Below are positions 1 to 7,654 of a DNA stretch of 26,170 nucleotides, one piece after another. The position numbers and the translations under genes are program-made. The notes under the pieces are model-generated. The model searched no databases, had not been told where the DNA came from, and saw only the letters and a list, made by a program, of their open reading frames with translations. Position 1 is the stretch's first letter. Each line of letters begins with the position of its first letter. The stretch covers positions 1 through 26,170 of the forward strand of contig SFJQ01000013.1 in the NCBI GenBank assembly GCA_004555855.1. The letters run 5' to 3'. The stretch is from [Eubacterium] saphenum. Lineage in GTDB: Bacteria > Bacillota > Clostridia > Oscillospirales > Ruminococcaceae.

Positions 1-3
1 TTC

Positions 4-100
4 AGTGCCTCCGGCGGCTTAAGAACTTTTTCTGAAGAAAAAGTTTATGGAAACCGAAGGTTTCACTAGAATTTCAAAAAGACTTTTTTCGCTGCGCGTG
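4..100. repeat. 97-bp dispersed hairpin repeat, copy 1
   Basis: This stretch matches 3817-3913 over 97 bases without gaps, with about eight differences. It contains a perfect 9-bp hairpin (24-32 with 37-45, loop TGAA) and a 6-bp hairpin (50-55 with 59-64, loop GAA). It lies just past the 3' end of the lipoprotein gene, and the second copy lies just past the 3' end of recN in the same orientation. No transposase is associated. It resembles a non-autonomous intergenic repeat or a structured 3'-end RNA element; that role is inference. Confidence 0.85.
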
Positions 101-123
101 ATTGGTGAAGCTGATGAAAAATT

Positions 124-148
124 AAAGCGGGACAAATCGCCCCGCTTT
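124..148 (-). terminator. Probable intrinsic terminator of the lipoprotein cluster
   Basis: An 8-bp GC-rich stem (124-131 with 141-148, 9-nt loop) sits directly downstream of the lipoprotein stop codon at 155. On the minus strand it is followed by AATTTTTC, and on the plus strand by GTTTTTTT, so it could work in both directions. The likely job is ending the VTC-DUF4956-lipoprotein transcript. Confidence 0.8.
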
Positions 149-154
149 GTTTTT

Positions 155-2071
155 TTATGCTCCAGAAGTCGGATTTCTCTCAGGCTTAGTAAATCCGTCG
201 GGTCGCTGTCCGCCCATTCCGCCGTGACCGCCGAACCCACCGTTCGCGGACGCGCCTCCGCCCGTGATGCCGATTTCCGCAGTTACCGTTGAGAGAAGCG
301 TATCATTCGCGTAAATCGAATAGCTCTCGCCTTCCTTGAACTTGTCGCTTGTGAATATCAGCGAGCTGCACTTTTTCGGCGTCGTCGTGCTCATCACAAC
401 GCTGCCCGAGCTGTCGCGAACCTCAATTTTGCTGTCCTCGGAAACGTCCGCGTAAATCGACAGACAAGGCTGCGAGAGCGTTCCGGGAGCCTGCGCCATA
501 CCGGAGCTTCCGAGCGCAATCATCTCGCCGCCGCTCACCGCAAATGACTTTTCATAGTCAATCGCGCCGTTTCCGCTATCGGTCGGTCCGTAAACCACGA
601 CAAATCCTCCGCTCAGGGCAATTGTACCGTTGCTGTCAAGTCCATCGCCGCCTGCGTTAACCGTGATATTGCCGCCCGAAATCGAGATGTAATAATCCTC
701 TGTGTTTGCGTTGAAACCGAGCGCGCTTCCGTTGTCGCCGCCCGCTGCGTTTAATCCGTCATCGGTCGCCTTTACGTTAATTTCGCCGCCCGAAATCTCG
801 ATATTTTTGCCCTCGAGCGCCTCATAGCTCTTTGTTACGGTAATTTTGCCGCCGCTTATCAACAGCGTTTCATCTGCGTGAATGCCGTCGTCGCAGGACG
901 AGAGCGCGAGCGTGCCGCTTTTCACGGTAACATCGCCGTTCGCGTGAACGCTGTCATCGGCAGCCTTGACGTTGATTTCGCCACCCGCTATCACAATGCT
1001 TTTTCCCGCCTTCAAGCCCTTCATACTGTCGGAGGAGTCGGTTGAATCGGCGTCCGTTTGAGCAGAAGTAGTTGCCGTTGTCATCGTGTCATCGTTGGGG
1101 AACATCATACTGCCGTTCCCATTGGGACGGATTTTGTTGCCGCCGCGGTTGTCGAAATCGAGGAAGCCACGGTTCGCGGAAATATCCTTGTCGGCTTCGT
1201 CGCCGCCCGAAATTATGTCGATTTTGCCGCCGTTAACCGTGAGAACAGTTTCAGCCTGAATGCCGTCTTTTGCGCTGTTTATCGTGATTTCGCCGCCATC
1301 AATCGTGACATAGCCGCGTTTTTCATCGGTATCGTGCGTTGATTTTATGCTGTCGCCGCTTGAGTTTATCGTGATTTTTCCGCTCAGAACCGTCACAAAA
1401 TCCTTTCCTGTGATACCGTCGTCTGCGGAGTTTATTTCAAGCGTACCGCCAGCAATTGAGAAACCGTCCTTGCATTTCAGACCGTCCTTATAATTGCCGT
1501 TTATCGTGAGCGAGCCTCCCTCTGCTGCGTTGTACACGGTATCGCAGCGCGAGAAAACGGCAGCGTCGGGTTCGTCCTCACCCTCGGCGAAGGTGTAGTA
1601 TTCGGTATCGGAGAGCGTGTTTTCAGTGCCGCCTGCCGAAACGATATACAGCGATTTTGCCTTTTCGCAGTCGATAACCGCGCCGTTTTTGCTTGTCAGA
1701 TTAACGCCGTTCAACAGCAAAGTAATTTCATCATTATCGGTTGCTTCAACCAGAATTTTTGCGTCAGAACAAGCACCGCTGAGCGAGAAAACTCCCGCGC
1801 CGCTTATCGTGAGCGTGTTTTCCGAAGCGGCTGCGTTTTTCCCGTCAACGCTGATTTTATCATCGGAAAACTCGACCTTGCAGGTTATCAGCTCGTCCTT
1901 GATTTCCGCAGAATTGAGCTTTGTGGTTACATTATCGACCGAGGAGGTTTCCGAAACAGCGTCCGAAGATGAGTTTGCGCCCTGAATATCGGTGCCGTTT
2001 TCTGTCGAGCAGCCCGTGATTGTGAATGCTGCCGCGCAAAGGGCAGCGAGCGTTCTGAAATTCATATCCAT
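155..2071 (-). CDS. Cthe_2159-like (DUF4353) carbohydrate-binding lipoprotein
   Basis: A 638-residue protein with a short N-terminal hydrophobic segment and a lipobox-like ITGC ending at Cys21, so it is probably an exported, lipid-anchored surface protein. From about residue 95 to 560 it is built of repeating short strands of the type ISGGEINVKATDDG, as expected of a right-handed parallel beta-helix. The family (PF14262, formerly DUF4353) is named for the Clostridium thermocellum protein Cthe_2159, which binds cellulose and acidic sugars. A Ser/Asp-rich insert occupies about residues 320-345, and the C-terminus is a Gly/His-rich tail. The start at 2071 has GAGGTGAT five bases upstream. It is the last gene of a three-gene unit, 18 bases after DUF4956. 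A binding role for polysaccharide or another polyanion is inferred from the fold; the ligand here is unknown. Confidence 0.85.
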   Translation of the reverse strand: MDMNFRTLAALCAAAFTITGCSTENGTDIQGANSSSDAVSETSSVDNVTTKLNSAEIKDELITCKVEFSDDKISVDGKNAAASENTLTISGAGVFSLSGACSDAKILVEATDNDEITLLLNGVNLTSKNGAVIDCEKAKSLYIVSAGGTENTLSDTEYYTFAEGEDEPDAAVFSRCDTVYNAAEGGSLTINGNYKDGLKCKDGFSIAGGTLEINSADDGITGKDFVTVLSGKITINSSGDSIKSTHDTDEKRGYVTIDGGEITINSAKDGIQAETVLTVNGGKIDIISGGDEADKDISANRGFLDFDNRGGNKIRPNGNGSMMFPNDDTMTTATTSAQTDADSTDSSDSMKGLKAGKSIVIAGGEINVKAADDSVHANGDVTVKSGTLALSSCDDGIHADETLLISGGKITVTKSYEALEGKNIEISGGEINVKATDDGLNAAGGDNGSALGFNANTEDYYISISGGNITVNAGGDGLDSNGTIALSGGFVVVYGPTDSGNGAIDYEKSFAVSGGEMIALGSSGMAQAPGTLSQPCLSIYADVSEDSKIEVRDSSGSVVMSTTTPKKCSSLIFTSDKFKEGESYSIYANDTLLSTVTAEIGITGGGASANGGFGGHGGMGGQRPDGFTKPERNPTSGA

Positions 2072-2089
2072 ATTATCACCTCAAAAAAA

Positions 2090-2764
2090 CTACATTTCCT
2101 CGTGGTTGTCGGTCAAAACGCTGCACGAAATGGTGAGATTTCCGTTTCGTGTGCGGATTTTGTCGAGGAACTCCTTTTCCCTGTCGGCGTCTTTAATGAC
2201 AACCTCATATCTCAGCTCGTATAGCGTTCCCATACTGACGGTTTTGGACATTATCAGACGATAGCTCGAAAGATACTCGGTGAAGATATCCTTGAAGCAG
2301 TCCATATAATTCATATCCTCGGGAATGAGGATTTTGAGCAGCTTTGCGGTTTTTCTGATTTTGAACGCGGGGATAAAGTTGAGCACGCCGAGAATTAAAC
2401 CCACGGCAACCGCGATGATAACTGCGTAGCCTATGTAACCCATACCGGTTGCCAAGCCTATTCCCATCGAATAGAAAACGTAGCAGAGTTCTCTTGATGT
2501 GCCGGGTGCCGAGCGAAAACGAACGAGGTTGAACGCGCCCATTACAGCGAGTCCTGCGCCGACCGAGCCGTTAACCAGCATTATTACCGATTGCACAAGA
2601 ACGGGCAGTACAACCAGCGTTACCATAAGATTTTTTGATGGGCGCGGGTTGTTGAGCCGATACAAAAGGGAAGCCAGAAGTCCGAGAACTGCCGAGGTGA
2701 GCGTGCAGAAAAACGCGCTTTCTCCCGTAAGACCAACCGTGCTGTCGATTATGCTTGAGAACAT
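2090..2764 (-). CDS. DUF4956 integral membrane protein
   Basis: A 224-residue membrane protein of the DUF4956 family. Hydrophobic segments lie near the N-terminus (AFFCTLTSAVLGLLASLLY), in the next stretch (VTLVVLPVLVQSVIMLV), and in a long region around MGIGLATGMGYIGYAVIIA. A soluble alpha/beta domain of about 90 residues follows. The frame stays open upstream to 2869, but the ATG at 2764 has AGGAG nine bases before it and begins at the conserved membrane part, so it is chosen as the start. It overlaps the end of the VTC gene by 16 bases, which suggests translational coupling. DUF4956 proteins often neighbour VTC-domain proteins in Firmicutes. A role as membrane partner or channel for the VTC enzyme is plausible but unproven. 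Confidence 0.85.
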   Translation of the reverse strand: MFSSIIDSTVGLTGESAFFCTLTSAVLGLLASLLYRLNNPRPSKNLMVTLVVLPVLVQSVIMLVNGSVGAGLAVMGAFNLVRFRSAPGTSRELCYVFYSMGIGLATGMGYIGYAVIIAVAVGLILGVLNFIPAFKIRKTAKLLKILIPEDMNYMDCFKDIFTEYLSSYRLIMSKTVSMGTLYELRYEVVIKDADREKEFLDKIRTRNGNLTISCSVLTDNHEEM

Positions 2765-3477
2765 TGTTTTAAACTCCTGTTCTGTAAAATTTCGTTTTGA
2801 AAAACGTTTCCGTATTTTGAAAAAGAGCCGCCGTAGATTTTGTTTTCCGAGAGGATTTTCACAAGCCACATCGGAACGCCGCCCGCCGATTTCACTTCCA
2901 TAACGCGAAACGGCTGATTTGGAAGCAGCTTGCCGAAATCGCCCTCGCGAAGGTCAAGTTCGGAACGTCTGCTGCGGATATTGCCGTCGAAGGTGAGGCG
3001 AAACTCCCTGTTGTCGTTCCCGAAAAACGCCTGCCTGTCGTAGCAGAGGACAATCGCAGGCTTCAGCGAAAGCCGCCTTATAAAGTAGTCGGTTTCCTCA
3101 AAGATTTGTCGGTTTTTCTCGGAAATCTGCGGTGGAACGCCGTTTTTGATGTAGTCGTGAAGCTGTTTGTATGGCAGCTCCAGCCGCCTTTTGTACACAA
3201 CGCCCCTGAACTTTTTCTTTATCTCGAGAAACGCCGTGGAGTCGTCCGTGACCGTCCCGTAAGCACGCAGCCTGAGCTTTTCCTTATAAGCGGGCTTGCC
3301 GAGGGACGTCCTGATAACATCGTTGTTGTCGTTGTCGAGGTAGATGTTGAGAATTGTGCTCAGCCCGTAGCTGTCGGCTGTCATAAACGGCTTGATTTTC
3401 TCGGAAATCAGGCTGAACTGCTCCTCGTTCAGCAGGAATTTCATCTCGTGCCGTTTGAACGTGTTCGCGTAGGACAC
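2749..3477 (-). CDS. VTC-domain polyphosphate polymerase-like protein
   Basis: About 242 residues of VTC domain, a triphosphate-tunnel metalloenzyme fold that makes polyphosphate from ATP in yeast vacuoles. Visible family features include RHEMKFLL near the N-terminus, the basic strand KEKLRLRAYG, FLEIKKKF, the YDRQAF strand and the acidic MEVKSAGG strand that would bind metal. No SPX domain or membrane segment is present, so the membrane part is probably the neighbouring DUF4956 protein. A GTG at 3486 is possible, but AGAGGTGA (3482-3489) is placed to serve the GTG at 3477, so that start is preferred. It is the first gene of the cluster. Polymerase activity is inferred from family; bacterial members are little characterised and could use another nucleotide or act as triphosphatases. 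Confidence 0.85.
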   Translation of the reverse strand: MSYANTFKRHEMKFLLNEEQFSLISEKIKPFMTADSYGLSTILNIYLDNDNNDVIRTSLGKPAYKEKLRLRAYGTVTDDSTAFLEIKKKFRGVVYKRRLELPYKQLHDYIKNGVPPQISEKNRQIFEETDYFIRRLSLKPAIVLCYDRQAFFGNDNREFRLTFDGNIRSRRSELDLREGDFGKLLPNQPFRVMEVKSAGGVPMWLVKILSENKIYGGSFSKYGNVFQNEILQNRSLKQCSQA

Positions 3478-3513
3478 TTGCTTCACCTCTTTGTTTTTTC
3501 CGTTTCTGTCATA

Positions 3514-3522
3514 ATTATAGCA
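3514..3522 (-). promoter_or_regulatory. Extended -10 promoter of the VTC cluster
   Basis: The minus strand reads TGCTATAAT, an extended -10 element, 37 bases before the preferred GTG start at 3477. No good -35 hexamer is visible at 16-18 bases, which is tolerated by extended -10 promoters. Confidence 0.55.
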
Positions 3523-3649
3523 GGCTTTTGTGATAATTTTATGTTAAAAAGAAAACATTTTTAAAAAAAAGTGAGGGAAATTGAGATTTTTCTGCTGCTT
3601 TTCTTTAATATGGTGGATTTGAATAGTTTTGTGATTTTGTTTTTTCGTT

Positions 3650-3816
3650 GGCTTCGCCGCCGAAAATGCTTGGGGGAAAACTCTTGTTTTCCCCCCCATT
3701 TTAATCAACCATTCCTTATTCGCGGATTTTAGCGGCAGCAAAAAACGCAAAGAGGAAAACGAAGTTTTCCTCTAGCCCTTTAGCGCTTTTGAAGCGTATT
3801 TCGCGGCTTCGCCGCG
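3650..3816. repeat. Array of consecutive short perfect hairpins
   Basis: The gene-free gap between the VTC gene and recN (about 3520-3942) carries no coding region that I can support. It contains a run of hairpins with 3-4-base loops: GGC/GCC (3650-3658, loop TTC), a 10-bp stem 3672-3681 with 3686-3695 (loop TCTT), a 10-bp stem 3751-3760 with 3764-3773 (loop GAA), a shorter one at 3783-3797 and a 6-bp GC stem 3802-3807 with 3811-3816 (loop TTC). It leads directly into repeat copy 2. The equivalent position next to copy 1 falls outside the window. Confidence 0.75.
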
Positions 3817-3913
3817 AGTGCCTCCGGCGGCTTAGAACCTTTTTCTGAAGAAAAAGGGTAAGGAAACCGAAGGTTTCACTAGAATTCCAAAAAGACTTTT
3901 TTCGCTTCGCGTG
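3817..3913. repeat. 97-bp dispersed hairpin repeat, copy 2
   Basis: Second copy of the element at 4-100, in the same orientation. Its first hairpin is 3838-3845 with 3850-3857 (loop TGAA) and its second is 3863-3868 with 3872-3877 (loop GAA). The A-T pair at 25/44 in copy 1 is a C-G pair at 3838/3857 here, a compensatory change. It lies 29 bases past the recN stop codon, so it may form the 3' end of the long operon transcript. Confidence 0.85.
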
Positions 3914-3942
3914 CTTGATTACTGCTTTGCGAAAATCCGCGC

Positions 3943-5592
3943 TCAATTGTCCCTGTTTTTCAGCATCTCCTCGGCTGCAGCAACGCTCTCCGCGCTCCCG
4001 CTTCCATCAATAATCCTCGCAATCTCGCGAACTCTTCCCTTGAAATCGGGCTGCGAAATCTGCGTGAACGTCCGCCCGTTTTCGGTGTTCTTTTCGAGAA
4101 CCAAGTGATTATCGGCTTTCGCGGCAATCTGCGCCAAGTGCGTGATGCACATAACCTGCCGTTTCCCTGACAGCTCCCGCAGCTTTATCCCGACTTTCTG
4201 CGCCGCTCTTCCGCTTATTCCGCTGTCAATCTCGTCGAAAATCATCGTCGGCACTCCGTCGTTTCCCGCCAGCACGCATTTCACAGCAAGCATAATTCTC
4301 GACAACTCGCCGCCCGACGCGATTTTATTCAGCGGCTTCGGCTCCTCGCCGAGATTTGCTGAAATCATCAGCTCCACGCTGTCCATACCATTAATCGTGA
4401 TTTTGTCGGGCTTCAGCTCGAAGAAAATCCTCACATTCGGCATATCAAGAAACGCAAGCTCCTCCTGAATGCTCTCGGAAAGCCGTTTCGCGGCGTTTTT
4501 CCGCAGCTCGGATATCTCGCCTGCCGATTTCTTAATCTCCTCGGCAAGCGCGTGTTTTTTCCTGTTCAGTTCCTCGGTTTTATCGTCCGCGCCGTTCAGC
4601 TCGACCAGCTCGTTTTCACATTTTTCGAGATAATCGACCAACTCGTCCGCGCCGAGATTATACTTTCTCGCCGCCGTTTTTATCGCAGAAACCCGCTCTG
4701 AGAGCCGCGCTTCGCGTTCCTCGGCAGCCTCGTCCGAGAGATTGAAAAGCTCGTCGGCAACGTCCGAAAGCTCGCTTGCCGCAGACGAAATTCGCGCGCG
4801 CAGCTCCTCGGCTTTTTCGCTGTCCTCGACCTTCGCCAGCTTTTCCTCGGCAATTTTCAGCAGCTCGAGCGCCGCGTTTCCTTCCTCCGCAGTAAGGCAG
4901 CCGTAAGCGCTCCCGAGAAGCTCGGCGTTTTTCGCACTTGCGCGAGCCGATTTCAGCTCCTTTTCAAGCTGCTCCGCTTCACCTTTTTCAAGCTCCAGCG
5001 GCTGTAAATCGGCGATTGTTGCCGTAAGTCGTTCGATTTTCAGGCTGCGGATTTCCTCTTCCTCGGAGAGCTTTTTCAGCTCACGGGAAACCCTCGAAAA
5101 TTCACGGAAACGCTCACGATAAGCCTCGATTTTCTCGGAAATTCCCGCATAGCTGTCGAGAATATCGCGCTGATTGTCGTTGGACATCAGAATGCGGTTG
5201 TCGTGCTGACCGTGGATATCGACAAGCAGTTCGCCGATTTCCCGCAGCATCGAAGCGGTCGCGGTTCGTCCGTTGATACGCGCGGCGCTTTTCCCGTCGG
5301 CGAAAATCTCGCGCGACAGCACAAGCTCGTCCTCGGAGGAAAAACCAAGCTCCTCGATTTTTTTGCGAACCTCGTCCGAAAGCTCATCGAAAAGCGCGGT
5401 TATGACTGCCTTTTCAGCTCCCGCACGAACGACGTCCCTTGCGGCGCGCTGACCTAGAATTGCGTTCACGCCGCCGATAAGCACGCTTTTTCCCGCACCC
5501 GTTTCGCCCGTGAACACGTTAAAGCCACCGCAAAAACTTGCGCGGGCGTTTTCGATAACCGCGAGATTTTCTATGGATAGCTCCCTTAACAT
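3943..5592 (-). CDS. recN: DNA repair ATPase RecN
   Basis: A 549-residue SMC-like ATPase that acts at DNA double-strand breaks. The N-terminal ATPase half begins MLRELSIENLAVIENA and carries the Walker A motif GETGAGKS (about residues 31-38). The centre, about residues 160-370, is highly charged and coiled-coil forming. The C-terminal half has the signature SGGELSRIMLAVK followed by the Walker B and D-loop stretch MIFDEIDSGISG. Length is normal for the family. The ATG at 5592 has AGGAG seven bases upstream and matches the usual RecN N-terminus. It is the last gene of the asp23-to-recN operon, 10 bases after argR, the same order as in Bacillus subtilis. Confidence 0.97.
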   Translation of the reverse strand: MLRELSIENLAVIENARASFCGGFNVFTGETGAGKSVLIGGVNAILGQRAARDVVRAGAEKAVITALFDELSDEVRKKIEELGFSSEDELVLSREIFADGKSAARINGRTATASMLREIGELLVDIHGQHDNRILMSNDNQRDILDSYAGISEKIEAYRERFREFSRVSRELKKLSEEEEIRSLKIERLTATIADLQPLELEKGEAEQLEKELKSARASAKNAELLGSAYGCLTAEEGNAALELLKIAEEKLAKVEDSEKAEELRARISSAASELSDVADELFNLSDEAAEEREARLSERVSAIKTAARKYNLGADELVDYLEKCENELVELNGADDKTEELNRKKHALAEEIKKSAGEISELRKNAAKRLSESIQEELAFLDMPNVRIFFELKPDKITINGMDSVELMISANLGEEPKPLNKIASGGELSRIMLAVKCVLAGNDGVPTMIFDEIDSGISGRAAQKVGIKLRELSGKRQVMCITHLAQIAAKADNHLVLEKNTENGRTFTQISQPDFKGRVREIARIIDGSGSAESVAAAEEMLKNRDN

Positions 5593-5602
5593 CGACTTTC
5601 TC

Positions 5603-6049
5603 CTACTTTTTCATCATCTGTTTAAGCCTTACGCAGAGCGCCTTGGCGTGATTTTCCGTCTTTGTGAGAATAAAAACCGTGTCGTCGCCCGCGATTGTTC
5701 CGATAACCGACTCCAGTTTCCTGTCATCGACAACTTTGCAGGCTGCGTCGGCAAGCCCCGCGTGACACTTCAGCACAACCGTGTTCATCGCGTAATCCAC
5801 CGACAAAACCGACTGCGCGAAGATACCGCTGAACTCTGCGGGACCGTTTGAAATCCCCGAGAAATAACGGTTTACGCCGTTCTCCGACTCGCATTTCGTG
5901 ATGTGAAGCTCGTTTATATCGCGCGAAAGCGTCGCCTGAGTTGCGCTTATTCCGCGCTCGCTGAGCAGCCGCGAAAGCTCGCTTTGCGTTTCAACTTCGT
6001 TTTCTGTTACTATTTCGATTATCGCAGCTTGTCTGCGTTTTTTGTCCAA
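5603..6049 (-). CDS. argR: Arginine repressor ArgR/AhrC
   Basis: A 148-residue arginine-responsive regulator. The N-terminal winged helix-turn-helix holds the recognition segment ISATQATLSRDINEL (about residues 34-48), and the C-terminal hexamerisation and arginine-binding domain ends in the GTIAGDDT motif (about residues 121-128). The start is a TTG at 6049 with AAAGGAG eight bases upstream; no in-frame ATG would give the full family N-terminus. The protein would repress arginine biosynthesis and activate catabolism when arginine is bound. It sits between nadK and recN. Whether it regulates this operon cannot be told here, since I did not identify convincing ARG boxes. Confidence 0.95.
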   Translation of the reverse strand: MDKKRRQAAIIEIVTENEVETQSELSRLLSERGISATQATLSRDINELHITKCESENGVNRYFSGISNGPAEFSGIFAQSVLSVDYAMNTVVLKCHAGLADAACKVVDDRKLESVIGTIAGDDTVFILTKTENHAKALCVRLKQMMKK

Positions 6050-6076
6050 ATCAATCGCTCCTTTAAAGGAAAATGT

Positions 6077-6922
6077 TTATTTAAGCGGCGTGAGCAGCTT
6101 GTTGTGAATTGCCCCGAAGAAGCCCTCGCCCGCTTCTATCAGAAGCAAATCCTTCTGGCAGCGCGTGAGCTTAAGCACATCGTTTTCCTCAATCGGGACA
6201 GCTTTTCCGCCGTCCACGCTGAAAGATGCTTTGCTGTTATCGTATTGAAAAACGCGCGCTGTGATTGTCTGCTTGTCCGAGAAAATCATCGGACGGTTGA
6301 ACAGCGTGTGCGGGCAAAGCGCCGTAAACTCCACGCACTCCAGATCGGGCGACAAAATCGGGCCTCCGGCGGACAGCGAGTATGCGGTTGAACCTGTGGG
6401 GGTGCTCAGAATTATGCCGTCCGCGCGAACCCGCGAAACCTCGCAGTCGCCGCAGCTTACGACAAATTCGGGCAGCTTTGAGCGGCTGCTTCGGGATACC
6501 GTCACATCGTTCAGCGCGCGCTGTGAGAACACGGTTTTCCCTTCGCGGATAAGCTCGATGTTGAGCATCATTCGGCGGCTTATCCGGTGTTCACCCGCGA
6601 GCAGCTCGGGGATTTTTTCAATTTCCTCGCGCTCCACGGACGCCATAAACCCGAGTCTGCCGAGATTTACGCCGAGCAGCGGAATGTCGTAATCGGCGGC
6701 AACCTTGCCCCAGCGCAGGATTGTGCCGTCGCCGCCGACTGTGATGATGTAGCTGCAAATGCTCGGCGACTCCACGATTTCCGCGCCGACCTTTTCCGCG
6801 TAGATGATGTTCTCGCCGAAAACGCAGGGCGTTATTCCCGCCGATTTCAGAATTTTGGCAATTTCCGCGGACAGCGTTGCCGCGCCCGATTTGCTTAGGT
6901 TAAAGATGATTAACGCTCTCAT
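6077..6922 (-). CDS. nadK: NAD kinase
   Basis: A 281-residue ATP-NAD kinase that phosphorylates NAD to NADP. Visible motifs are the GGDGT signature in IITVGGDGTILRWGK (about residues 62-76) and the conserved ADGIILSTPTGSTAYSLSAG stretch in the second domain. The ATG at 6922 has GGAG upstream and overlaps the end of tlyA by 23 bases, which indicates translational coupling. In many Clostridia nadK occupies exactly this place between tlyA and argR, whereas in Bacillus it lies elsewhere. Confidence 0.96.
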   Translation of the reverse strand: MRALIIFNLSKSGAATLSAEIAKILKSAGITPCVFGENIIYAEKVGAEIVESPSICSYIITVGGDGTILRWGKVAADYDIPLLGVNLGRLGFMASVEREEIEKIPELLAGEHRISRRMMLNIELIREGKTVFSQRALNDVTVSRSSRSKLPEFVVSCGDCEVSRVRADGIILSTPTGSTAYSLSAGGPILSPDLECVEFTALCPHTLFNRPMIFSDKQTITARVFQYDNSKASFSVDGGKAVPIEENDVLKLTRCQKDLLLIEAGEGFFGAIHNKLLTPLK

Positions 6923-7652
6923 TTTGTTTCTCCAAAATCATCAGATATTCAACGTTTCCGCTGCCGCCCGTTATCGGCGATTTTTCCGTTAAAAGTACCG
7001 TAAACCCGCATTTCTCCGCGAAATCCTTGACTTCCGCGACAATTTTCAGCCGCGCTTTTTCATCAGTCACAACGCCCTTTTTCGAGAGCGCTTTTCTGCC
7101 AACGGACGAGCTTCCCGCCTCGAACTGCGGTTTCACAAGAACCACGGCTTTCCCGTCCTTTTTCAGCAGCCTGAAAATATGCGGGAGAACCAGCTTCAGC
7201 GAGATAAATGACACGTCCGCGCCGATGAAATCCACGTCCGAGTTCAGGAAAAAATCGCGGATATCGGTGTTTTCAAGCGACACCACGCGCGCGTCTTTTC
7301 GGAGCTTTTCGTCAAGCTGATTTGTCCCGACATCAACCGCGTACACGGTTTTCGCGCCGTTTTGCAGCATACAGTCGGTGAAACCGCCCGTTGACGCGCC
7401 GATATCGAGGCAGGTTTTCCCGCTCAAGTCGATTTTCCCGATTTCAAGCGCTTTTTCCAGCTTCAGCCCGCCGCGCCCGACATATTTCAGCGTTTCTCCG
7501 ACAATCTTTACATCATCGTTTTCGCCGACCTCAAACGCGCTTTTTTCGACAATTTTTCCGTTCACCGAAACAGCTCCCGCTTTAATCAGAGCGGCTGCGG
7601 CGGCACGGCTTTTTGTGAGATTTTTCTCGGAAAGATAAACGTCAAGACGCAT
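6900..7652 (-). CDS. tlyA: TlyA-family rRNA 2'-O-methyltransferase
   Basis: A 250-residue protein with an N-terminal S4 RNA-binding domain (about residues 1-60, MRLDVYLSEKNLTKSRAAAA) and a FtsJ/RrmJ-type methyltransferase domain. The SAM-binding loop is LDIGASTGGFTDCML (about residues 82-96), with DVGTNQL and GADVSFISL further on. TlyA of Mycobacterium methylates the 2'-hydroxyl of cytidines in 16S and 23S rRNA; members in Firmicutes (YqxC) are inferred to do the same, and some family members have been called haemolysins. It lies two bases after the dxs stop and overlaps nadK. Confidence 0.93.
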   Translation of the reverse strand: MRLDVYLSEKNLTKSRAAAAALIKAGAVSVNGKIVEKSAFEVGENDDVKIVGETLKYVGRGGLKLEKALEIGKIDLSGKTCLDIGASTGGFTDCMLQNGAKTVYAVDVGTNQLDEKLRKDARVVSLENTDIRDFFLNSDVDFIGADVSFISLKLVLPHIFRLLKKDGKAVVLVKPQFEAGSSSVGRKALSKKGVVTDEKARLKIVAEVKDFAEKCGFTVLLTEKSPITGGSGNVEYLMILEKQNESVNHL

Positions 7653-7654
7653 TT

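Noticed and set aside
3541..3760. Short minus-strand frames (up to 76 codons) in the VTC-recN gap
   Set aside because: They run through inverted repeats and homopolymer tracts, and their translations are rich in Phe, Lys and Arg without any family similarity.
3650..3913. CRISPR array
   Set aside because: The hairpins differ from one another in sequence and length and there are no regular spacers or cas genes.
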